This document shows, piece after piece, positions 27,781 through 34,470 of a stretch of DNA of 64,000 nt. The stretch is taken from the NCBI RefSeq assembly GCF_003991355.1, contig NZ_RCSU01000006.1, forward strand, positions 186,001 to 250,000, written 5' to 3'. Under the pieces are notes generated by a model. That model was not told the origin of the DNA and searched no databases. It was given only the letters and a program-made list of their open reading frames with translations. Source of the DNA: Pseudoflavitalea rhizosphaerae. GTDB taxonomy: Bacteria > Bacteroidota > Bacteroidia > Chitinophagales > Chitinophagaceae. Within the stretch, counting starts at the first letter, position 1; each line of letters starts with the position of its first letter. The position numbers and the translations under genes were made by a program.

Positions 27781-27972
27781 TTGTCTGCGCAACATGTGAA
27801 TTTCCTTCGATTGAATAATACAATTATTCTTCCAGAATACACCTTGACTAATTTGAAGGAAACTATGTATTACAAGAATGTAAATGAGGAAGCTCTTTCA
27901 AAATATGGCTTTCAGGTAATAAAGATCAATTGTGATTTGCTGGCCCAGCATGGAGGCTCATTAAGGTGTTAA
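27781..27972 (+). pseudogene. Remnant of an agmatine-deiminase-like (amidinotransferase-fold) gene
   Basis: The only readable frame, starting from TTG, contains HVNFLRLNNTIILPEY, then KYGFQVIKINCDLLAQHGGSLRC. This matches the C-terminal section of peptidyl-arginine/agmatine deiminase family enzymes, which end with ...GGS/GxHC around the catalytic Cys. The stop follows almost at once after C63, and there is no N-terminal part upstream, so what is left is a decayed fragment. The next 140 bp (27973-28114) hold no feature I can support. Confidence 0.5.
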
Positions 27973-28114
27973 AGTTTCACCTGCTAACATCTCAGGAAAA
28001 ATCCTTGAATTTTCGATGGCAAGAGGAATAAGACAAATGAGGAGTAGTAAGGGGAGAGCGGCAGTATTGCCCCCACAGAAAGGCTAGGGTCAACCATTGG
28101 GACAACCAAACTAG

Positions 28115-28150
28115 CTAAAAAAGAAAAGATGCCGATCTTACCGGCATCTT
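28115..28150 (-). terminator. Terminator downstream of the tRNA-Arg gene
   Basis: GATGCCG (28128-28134) pairs with CGGCATC (28142-28148). On the minus strand the hairpin is followed by TTTTCTTTTTT (complement of 28117-28127). It lies 13 bp past the tRNA 3' end. Confidence 0.75.
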
Positions 28151-28163
28151 CGAAAAAAATTTG

Positions 28164-28235
28164 TGGTCTCGCCAGGAATCGAACCTGGATCTGGAGCTTC
28201 GGAAACTCTCATACTATCCATTGTACTACGAGACC
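28164..28235 (-). tRNA. tRNA-Arg (anticodon CCG)
   Basis: The minus strand folds as a complete cloverleaf. The acceptor stem pairs GGTCTCG with CGAGACC and carries discriminator A. The D stem pairs GTAC with GTAT. The anticodon loop is TTCCGAA, so the anticodon is CCG and it reads codon CGG. The T arm is CCAGG-TTCGATT-CCTGG. The first anticodon-stem pair appears to be an A-C mismatch. CCA is not encoded. The gene begins 6 bp after the marC stop on the same strand, leaving no room for a separate promoter outside marC. Confidence 0.93.
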
Positions 28236-28241
28236 AAATCA

Positions 28242-28820
28242 TTACTTTATCAGACCTCCCACATTCGTTGCGAATATCTTTACGGCAATGGCGAGCAAAA
28301 TTACGCCAAAAAACTTTCTCACTGCCAACAATCCGGCTTGTCCTAAAAGTTTCGCAATATAGTTCAATGATCTTAAAACCAGGTAAACAATCAGCAGATT
28401 CACCAGGATCCCGATCAAAATCTCCCATTTATCATAGTTCGCATTGAGTGAAATGATGGTGGTCAATGTGCCGGAACCCGCTATCAGCGGGAATGCTATG
28501 GGAACCAGGCTGCCGGATTTACTATCGCCTTCCGCTTTGAAGAATTCGATCCCCAGCACCATTTCAAGACCCAAAATAAAGATCACGATCGATCCGCCTA
28601 CAGCAAATGAGCCTACATCCAATCCCAGTACTCCCAGGAATTTTTCACCGGCAAAGAGGAAAACGATCATCAATGCACCGGAAATCATGGTGGCGCGGGC
28701 TTCATGAATGCCGCCCATTTTCTGCTTCAGTGAGATCAGTAAAGGAATGGACCCGAAAATATCTATCACCGCAAACAGCGTGAAAGTGACTGTGATCAAA
28801 TGATCCGCCGACCAGTTCAT
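28242..28820 (-). CDS. MarC-family membrane protein
   Basis: From the ATG at 28820 the protein has 192 residues and six helices, with the MarC pattern TVTFTLFAVIDIFGSIPLLISL and ...GTLTTIISLNANY. A frame extension to 28871 is upstream of the usual start. MarC proteins are of uncertain function and are not established multidrug pumps. It is 51 bp after cobC, so it could be the last protein gene of the B12 operon. Confidence 0.9.
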   Translation of the reverse strand: MNWSADHLITVTFTLFAVIDIFGSIPLLISLKQKMGGIHEARATMISGALMIVFLFAGEKFLGVLGLDVGSFAVGGSIVIFILGLEMVLGIEFFKAEGDSKSGSLVPIAFPLIAGSGTLTTIISLNANYDKWEILIGILVNLLIVYLVLRSLNYIAKLLGQAGLLAVRKFFGVILLAIAVKIFATNVGGLIK

Positions 28821-28871
28821 AGTATTTCGTTTGTATAACAATATACATGATTCGGCGGAGATCCAATGCAA

Positions 28872-29474
28872 TCATTTCGGACTGGGCTTGTGCTGTTCTT
28901 TCGCAGTGGGAATATTTGACAGCACCTCGTGAACAAATCCGTCGCCATTGCGGCTAACCCTGATCACGCAACCGTAATAAATGGAAAATGCCTTGAAGGA
29001 ATCCAGCAGGGGAGTACCTGTGATATGCGCCAGGATGCTCCTTATTACACCACCATGTGTTACAATGGCGGCAGGCGTTTCGCCGGATGCAATGTTCAGA
29101 AAGGCGTCAACCACGCGATCATACAGATCTAGGTAGTTCTCGCCGCCGGGTATGCGAACATTCACATAATCTTCCATCCAGGGATCGATGATATGTGAAG
29201 GGATATCGTCCCATTTCTGCAGCTCCCATTCGCCGCAATTGATCTCTTTGAGTTTATGTTCAAGATTGATGGGATGAGCGGGGAAAAGATGTTCCGCCAG
29301 TTTCCTGCATCGCTGCAAAGGGCTGCTCCATACTTTCTGCAGCTCAACAGGCATGGCAGTTTTGATGATAGCGGCCTCATCGTAGAAACTTTCTTTGACA
29401 TCGATATCGGCCTGACCATAGCAAGTGCCTTTATCAATCAGCGGGGCTGTATGCCGGATAAGATAAATGCTCAT
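28872..29474 (-). CDS. cobC: Alpha-ribazole phosphatase (histidine phosphatase)
   Basis: The ATG at 29474 forms an ATGA overlap with the cobS stop. The 200-residue protein has the RHT phosphoacceptor motif (LIRHTAP; usually RHG), SSPLQRC, EINCGEWE, and the second His in VTHGGVIRS. In B12 salvage it removes phosphate from alpha-ribazole 5'-phosphate or from adenosylcobalamin 5'-phosphate. The assignment rests mainly on its position next to cobS and cobT, because histidine phosphatases are hard to distinguish by sequence. Confidence 0.85.
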   Translation of the reverse strand: MSIYLIRHTAPLIDKGTCYGQADIDVKESFYDEAAIIKTAMPVELQKVWSSPLQRCRKLAEHLFPAHPINLEHKLKEINCGEWELQKWDDIPSHIIDPWMEDYVNVRIPGGENYLDLYDRVVDAFLNIASGETPAAIVTHGGVIRSILAHITGTPLLDSFKAFSIYYGCVIRVSRNGDGFVHEVLSNIPTAKEQHKPSPK

Positions 29475-30283
29475 ATCCAATACCTCCAGAGAATGATCAC
29501 ACTAAGATAGAAAAGGATCTCGGTGATTTGCTGAATAGCGCCCAGGCAGTCGCCGGTGTAACCTCCGATCCATTTTTTAAAATAGACATTGGCCTGCCAG
29601 GCAGCCAGGGCCATAGGTACAACAGCAATCAATAAGCGATAATCCAGCAATGCAAAAGGAGCCAGTGCAAAAATGGTAGCCACAGCCAACAGCCCTGCGG
29701 ATGGCTTCTTGCTGGTGATGGGCTTGGCTTTGCTGGCATCGATATCAGTAACATAATCGTAGAATCGGATCGTGTATACGCCCATCAGTCTGCTGGCGCC
29801 ATGTGCAGCGAGGAGTAAAAGCAGGAACTGTCCATAATTGGCAAAAACATTTACAGAAGGAGCGCCCAGGTCTGGTGTGAACTTCGGAATCTCTTTCAGC
29901 AATAAGAACTTTACGGATAAGATACTGATAAGTCCGATCACGCCGAAAGTTCCGAGGCGACTATCCTTCATGATGGTCAGGATCTTTTCTTTCGTCCAGC
30001 CGCCACCGAAAGCATCGCAGCAATCTGCGAAGCCGTCTTCATGGAAAGCGCCTGTGGTGAGGATGCCTGCAATGATAGAAGCGATAATGGCGATGTCTTC
30101 TCCTATATACTTGCTGAACACTACATAGGTCAACCAACTGATGCCGGCCACGAACCAGCCGATCAACGGAAAATATTTGGCTGATTTTTCCAGGTATTCC
30201 TGCGAATGGTCAGTGTAGCTGGGGACTGGTAACCGCGTCAGGAACATCATGGCTGTGAAGAATATGCGGATCTCTTTTTTCAT
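29471..30283 (-). CDS. cobS: Adenosylcobinamide-GDP ribazoletransferase
   Basis: The 270-residue membrane protein begins FFTAMMFLTRLPVPSY and has multiple helices. It contains the family motif GAFHEDGFADCCDAFGGGWTKEKIL with acidic metal ligands, then MKDSRLGTFGVIGL. It condenses alpha-ribazole with adenosylcobinamide-GDP to complete cobalamin. It begins 2 bp after the cobT stop and overlaps cobC by 4 bp, so translational coupling is likely. Confidence 0.95.
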   Translation of the reverse strand: MKKEIRIFFTAMMFLTRLPVPSYTDHSQEYLEKSAKYFPLIGWFVAGISWLTYVVFSKYIGEDIAIIASIIAGILTTGAFHEDGFADCCDAFGGGWTKEKILTIMKDSRLGTFGVIGLISILSVKFLLLKEIPKFTPDLGAPSVNVFANYGQFLLLLLAAHGASRLMGVYTIRFYDYVTDIDASKAKPITSKKPSAGLLAVATIFALAPFALLDYRLLIAVVPMALAAWQANVYFKKWIGGYTGDCLGAIQQITEILFYLSVIILWRYWI

Positions 30284-30285
30284 GT

Positions 30286-31359
30286 TCAGGCTTTTGGCCG
30301 GGATGTAGTGGATTCGGTGGCATTGCTTACGCCGGCTGTGTCGAAGCTGGCCATTTCATTGAGAAAGGCCACTGCACTGCGTATCAGGGGAATGGCCAGT
30401 GCTGCGCCGGTACCTTCTCCCAGGCGCATGCCGAGGTGCAGGACCGGTTGTGCATCGAGGTAACGGAGCATGCCTTCATGCCCCTGCTCATGACTGGTAT
30501 GTGCAAAGAGGCAATACTCCTTCACAGAAGTTTCCATTTGCTGAGCCAGGAGCAATGCAGCTGTTGTGATGAAGCCATCAACAACTATGATCATACGATG
30601 TTCCGCAGCAGCCAGGAAAGCGCCTGTCATCATCGCGATCTCAAAGCCGCCCACTTTACCGAGCAATGAAATGGGGTTATTGGAACACAGTTCCAGCTTG
30701 TGGTACTGAAATACTTTTTGAAGGGTTTCAATTTTTACTTTCAACTGATCATCATTCACTCCGGTGCCTCTGCCAACGCAGTTCTCAACAGGAATTCCCG
30801 TGATGGCAGACATGATCAATGCTGCGGAAGATGTATTGCCGATTCCCATCTCACCAAATCCAATGGTATTGCAGCCCTGCAATGCCAGGTTGGTGATAAT
30901 GGAGCGGCCTGCTTCGATAGCGGCCACCACAGCGGCTTCGCTCATGGCATCGCTTTCCAGGTAGTTGGCGGTTCCGCGCGCGATCTTTGCATCGATGAAG
31001 TGATCGGAAGCAAAAATTTCGTCCCAGTCTTCGTTGTTCACACCGGCATCAACTACGGTGAGGCCGATATTGTGCAGCCTTGTGAATACATTAATGGCGG
31101 CGCCTCCGCGGAGGAAATTCATCACCATCTGTGCAGTCACTTCCTGGGGGAATGGGTTCACCAGTCCTGTTTTCGCGATGCCATGATCACCGGCAAATAC
31201 CACTATCTGCGGGTCCTGCACAGTGGGGCGCAGTGATTGCTGTATCAATCCTGCCTGGAGGGCGATGGTTTCCAGCAAGCCCAGTGAGCCGGGTGGCTTG
31301 GTCTTGTTGTCGATCGCAAATTGTAATTGCTGCCGGAGCTGGTTCAGCTGGTTACTCAT
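30286..31359 (-). CDS. cobT: Nicotinate-nucleotide--dimethylbenzimidazole phosphoribosyltransferase
   Basis: The 357-residue protein has the usual family length. It contains DNKTKPPGSLGLLE near the N-terminus, VFAGDHGIAKTGLVNPFPQEVT, GFGEMGIGNTSSAA and the C-terminal LGEGTGAALAIPL with the catalytic Glu. It activates the lower ligand base as alpha-ribazole phosphate. It lies between the Dph6-like gene and cobS in the B12-riboswitch-controlled operon. Confidence 0.96.
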   Translation of the reverse strand: MSNQLNQLRQQLQFAIDNKTKPPGSLGLLETIALQAGLIQQSLRPTVQDPQIVVFAGDHGIAKTGLVNPFPQEVTAQMVMNFLRGGAAINVFTRLHNIGLTVVDAGVNNEDWDEIFASDHFIDAKIARGTANYLESDAMSEAAVVAAIEAGRSIITNLALQGCNTIGFGEMGIGNTSSAALIMSAITGIPVENCVGRGTGVNDDQLKVKIETLQKVFQYHKLELCSNNPISLLGKVGGFEIAMMTGAFLAAAEHRMIIVVDGFITTAALLLAQQMETSVKEYCLFAHTSHEQGHEGMLRYLDAQPVLHLGMRLGEGTGAALAIPLIRSAVAFLNEMASFDTAGVSNATESTTSRPKA

Positions 31360-31377
31360 AGTTCTTGAATTGTTGAT

Positions 31378-32139
31378 TCAGACAGAAGGCAAAAGGTCGC
31401 AAAAATAAAAGCCATACGAAGATGGCTGATCCATAGAATCGGGGTTCAGGGTGTTAGTGCGGGGTGCATCATAGGTTCGGCGCACGATCTCGCCTTTGGT
31501 AAAGGTAACTGGATGATTAAAAACGGGGCCATCGAATACGAAGGAATGGTATTCGCCATTCTCTCCGCATACGTCCACACCAGGTGGAAGATCACGAACG
31601 AAAGAGCCATCAATCAATCGTCCGCAAAAACTTTTATCGAGGTAACGATCATTTACGCAAACGATGATCGCTTTGAAACCAAGGTCGAGGAATTCTTCCA
31701 TCAATTGATCTGTTGGAATATTCCATAGAGGGAATGCTGCCTGCAGGCCCATTGCTTCAAGTTTGATCTCGCGGTAAGCGCGAAGATCTTCCAGGAAAAT
31801 ATCACCGAAAACGGAATGGGTGTAACCGAGCTTTTTGAAAGCATTCAGTTGATTGGTCATGATGCTTTCATATTCCGTCATGCCGGGCATCTCCGGTAAT
31901 TCCAGTGTGTGTAACGGATAGCTCAATGAAGCGGCCTGGGCTTCCAGGAGACTACGGCGAACACCATGCATACTCACGCGATCATGAACAGCATTCACGC
32001 TGGTGAGCAATGCATTGATATGATAAGTAGGATCTTGTTTGATACGATGAAGGCAGAGCGCAGAATCCTTGCCGCCACTCCAGTTCATGAATGACTGCTT
32101 TACAGATTGCTGTACAGGATGGTGCAAGGGCTGGCTCAT
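31378..32139 (-). CDS. Diphthine--ammonia-ligase-like (Dph6-type) PP-loop ATPase
   Basis: From the first ATG at 32139 the product has 253 residues; an in-frame TTG at 32175 is less likely. The SFMNWSGGKDSALCLHR segment is the PP-loop, and GENGEYHSFVFDGPVF is the Dph6 signature. In eukaryotes and archaea this family amidates diphthine on EF2, but bacteria lack diphthamide. The gene sits between cobT and cobU in a cobalamin-regulated operon, so an ATP-dependent amidation or ligation in corrinoid metabolism is possible, yet unproven. Confidence 0.88.
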   Translation of the reverse strand: MSQPLHHPVQQSVKQSFMNWSGGKDSALCLHRIKQDPTYHINALLTSVNAVHDRVSMHGVRRSLLEAQAASLSYPLHTLELPEMPGMTEYESIMTNQLNAFKKLGYTHSVFGDIFLEDLRAYREIKLEAMGLQAAFPLWNIPTDQLMEEFLDLGFKAIIVCVNDRYLDKSFCGRLIDGSFVRDLPPGVDVCGENGEYHSFVFDGPVFNHPVTFTKGEIVRRTYDAPRTNTLNPDSMDQPSSYGFYFCDLLPSV

Positions 32140-32188
32140 GGGTTTCGTAAATAGACTTGCAATATTACGGATCAATTGCTGCGAAAAA

Positions 32189-32704
32189 TCAAAATTTTAT
32201 CGGTCTTCCGGATACCATGAAAATGGCTTCATCCGCCTGCTTTGCAATAAGCTGGTTGGCCCATCCCTGCAGGTCGGCAAACTTTCTTCCCAGTTCGGTA
32301 TCTGCATGCATGCCCATTCCGATCTCATTGGAGATGATGATGAATATACCGGGACGTTTTTTGAGCAACTGGATTTCCTGTTCAATCACAGACAAACACT
32401 GATCGGTATTGCTTTTCGTGTCCGTAAAAAGATTGGTGAGCCAGAGCGTAACGCAGTCGATCACCACCACGCGGTTGTCGAGGGGAAGGGAAGCGAAATG
32501 TTTTTCTTCTTCGAGATTGGTCCAGCGTTCATCGCGGTCCTGCTGATGACGGCGGATGCGATCTTTGAAGTCATTGTCCCAGATCCTTGCTGTGGCGAGA
32601 TAGATGGGATTATTGCTGAGGGCCAGCGCTATTTCCTGTGCGTATCGGCTCTTGCCGCTGCGGACCCCGCCGGTGATGTAAATGATTCGGTTAGCGGTTG
32701 TCAT
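32189..32704 (-). CDS. cobU: Adenosylcobinamide kinase / adenosylcobinamide-phosphate guanylyltransferase
   Basis: The ATG at 32704 gives 171 residues. The P-loop GGVRSGKSRYAQ comes first. ATARIWDNDFKDRIRRHQQDR carries the His region used in guanylylation. VVIDCVTLWLTN and the IFIISNEIGMG segment complete the signature. The bifunctional enzyme phosphorylates and then guanylylates cobinamide. Its start overlaps the end of the small CWC gene by 14 bp. Confidence 0.95.
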   Translation of the reverse strand: MTTANRIIYITGGVRSGKSRYAQEIALALSNNPIYLATARIWDNDFKDRIRRHQQDRDERWTNLEEEKHFASLPLDNRVVVIDCVTLWLTNLFTDTKSNTDQCLSVIEQEIQLLKKRPGIFIIISNEIGMGMHADTELGRKFADLQGWANQLIAKQADEAIFMVSGRPIKF

Positions 32705-32915
32705 GCCATGCGTGTTTTTCCCTGAAGAAAACATCTTTCTGTTTCAGTTCCAGCAGGCAGTTGCGGCAGAGGCAATCGCCATAACGTGCTTCCAGGAACG
32801 ATCTTTCTTCCTGATCGAGTGCAATGCCATAGCATTGGCAATGGGTTACATCGCCCACTTTACATTCAAAGCCTGCTTCACAGCGCGGGCATTTTTTTGC
32901 TTCATGCTTGCACAT
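32691..32915 (-). CDS. Cysteine-rich CWC-family small protein
   Basis: The ATG at 32915 (MCKHEAKKCPRCEAGFECKVG) gives 74 residues with eight cysteines in CxxC-type pairs, including CPRC, HCQCYG and CLCRNCLLEL. This fits the bacterial CWC family and a zinc-ribbon-like metal site. The gene overlaps both neighbours by 14 bp, so it is an integral part of the operon. The role in B12 metabolism is unknown; metal binding is an inference from cysteine spacing. The longer frame to 33065 lies inside the upstream gene. Confidence 0.8.
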   Translation of the reverse strand: MCKHEAKKCPRCEAGFECKVGDVTHCQCYGIALDQEERSFLEARYGDCLCRNCLLELKQKDVFFREKHAWHDNR

Positions 32916-33846
32916 AGGCTTTACCGGTTTGAAAGAGTGAGGCAGTTTTATGACGAAGCTGATCGGGAACGGAAAAGAACTGAGGATGAAAACAGGCGGC
33001 CAGGATCTCAATACCATCCACCAGTGTTCCGGCGCTGGGTTGTGTGAAAAGATCGTAGTCGGCAATATGAACGGCTTGCTCTTTCACGGCAGTAAGATGC
33101 TCCCATCCGGGTTTTTGTGTGAGGAGATGCAATTCTTCCCGACTTCTTTTAACATCAAAACCGCAGGGAGCGATCACGAGCACTTCGGGATCATAGCGTA
33201 GGATCTTCTCCCAGGGAGTAACGATACTGTCGCCCGCCGGATTGGAAAGCATATCGATCCCGCCTGCATAAGCCACCTGGAAGGGGATCCAGTGACCGCA
33301 GTTGTATACGGGTTCGATCCATTCCATGATCATCACACGCTTTGGAGCAGCGCGATGAGCGCGGAGTGTATCGATGATAGTATCGATGCGTTGTTGTAGT
33401 TTGGCGAGATATGGATAGGCGGCTTCTTCTGCGCCCAATGCAGTGGCGATAGTAATGGCTGTTTGAAAAACATCCTGGAGATTGTTCGGCGTGAGCGCCA
33501 CCAGTTTCGGTTGTTTATCAAGGTTAGCCACTGCGGCAGCGGTACAGGCAGTATCGATCTGGCAGACCTCACATACATCCTGCGTGAAGATCACATCCGG
33601 TGCGATCTCCTGCAGGGCTGCCTCATCCACATAGTAGAGACTTTTGCCCTGTGCTTTGGATGCGGAGAAGATCCTGTCAATTTCGATACTGCTGTATTGC
33701 TTGCCTTCCAGCACACAACGGACCACTTTTCTTTTTTCGGCCAGCGCCTGTGGCGGACATTCAAACGTGATGCCCTGCAAGAGATGTTGCAGCTGCATAT
33801 CGTAGATCATCTGCGTGGCGGCGGGAAGAAAGGAAGAGGCTGTCAT
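32902..33846 (-). CDS. BtuF-like cobalamin-binding / ABC substrate-binding-family protein, apparently cytoplasmic
   Basis: The 314-residue protein has the type III periplasmic-binding-protein pattern: SFLPAATQMIYDMQLQHLLQGITFECP, then PDVIFTQDVCEVC, ALTPNNLQDVFQTAI, VYNCGHWIPFQVAYAGG and LRYDPEVLVIAPCGFD. It begins MTASSFLPAA with no hydrophobic leader and no lipobox, so no export signal is visible. No BtuC or BtuD gene is adjacent. A cytoplasmic corrinoid-binding or chaperone role fits the sequence, but an upstream start encoding a signal is excluded only by the close upstream DUF6580 gene (24-bp gap). Confidence 0.85.
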   Translation of the reverse strand: MTASSFLPAATQMIYDMQLQHLLQGITFECPPQALAEKRKVVRCVLEGKQYSSIEIDRIFSASKAQGKSLYYVDEAALQEIAPDVIFTQDVCEVCQIDTACTAAAVANLDKQPKLVALTPNNLQDVFQTAITIATALGAEEAAYPYLAKLQQRIDTIIDTLRAHRAAPKRVMIMEWIEPVYNCGHWIPFQVAYAGGIDMLSNPAGDSIVTPWEKILRYDPEVLVIAPCGFDVKRSREELHLLTQKPGWEHLTAVKEQAVHIADYDLFTQPSAGTLVDGIEILAACFHPQFFSVPDQLRHKTASLFQTGKAYVQA

Positions 33847-33870
33847 GTTGCTGTATTGAATGTGTTGAAA

Positions 33871-34452
33871 TTAATGTGCAGGTCGCAATGCACTGTACCT
33901 GCGTTGCAGCAGTTCAAAACCTCCGAACAGGATCCCACTGTACACAAGTGTACCGATCAGGAAATTCCTTTCGTAGGGAATGGCTGCTACCAGGCTGGTG
34001 AAATAGCCGGCCCATGTTTTGGGATACATGCTGTTCTCTATCATAAAGCAGCCGGGGCTGGTGCCGATCCAGTGGATCAGTGTGGCGGCCAGTGATGCAA
34101 TGATGATATTGCTCACCGTCACTTTGCGGATGATGAATTTGGCGGCCACTGCCATTAGTGCATAAGAGATATAGGTCCAGTAGAAACCTTCGTAAAAGAA
34201 TCTCCATTCATTGTAATAAACAAAACGGTTGAGGATGATATCACTCATCCAGAGTGTGAGTACAGGGAAGAGCACCGATTTGGTCCTGTTGTTGAAATAG
34301 GTCCCACCAAACAAAGCCATTGCTCCGAGTGGAGTAAAAGTGGCGATGGGGTTCATGGGCGCTTCTGCACTGAGGAAGATCCTCATCAGCGCAACCACTA
34401 CCATAAAGGCGAACAGTACTGTGTTGCGTGGATTGAATTGTTTCAATGACAT
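33871..34452 (-). CDS. DUF6580-family predicted membrane transport protein
   Basis: The 193-residue protein has about five helices and the family segments PIATFTPLGAMALFGGTYF, FPVLTLWMSDIILNRFVYY and IHWIGTSPGCFMIENSMYPKTWAGYFTSLVAAIPYERNF. The size and topology resemble ECF-transporter substrate-binding (S) components. Its position just after the BtuB-like receptor, under the cobalamin riboswitch and without BtuCD, suggests inner-membrane passage of corrinoids or a precursor. That role is an inference. Confidence 0.82.
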   Translation of the reverse strand: MSLKQFNPRNTVLFAFMVVVALMRIFLSAEAPMNPIATFTPLGAMALFGGTYFNNRTKSVLFPVLTLWMSDIILNRFVYYNEWRFFYEGFYWTYISYALMAVAAKFIIRKVTVSNIIIASLAATLIHWIGTSPGCFMIENSMYPKTWAGYFTSLVAAIPYERNFLIGTLVYSGILFGGFELLQRRYSALRPAH

Positions 34453-34470
34453 GAGTGTTCTTTTTATAGT

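Noticed and set aside
28016-28087. 23-codon basic peptide frame (MARGIRQMRSSKGRAAVL)
   Set aside because: Too short, with no promoter or conserved pattern; likely chance in the remnant region.
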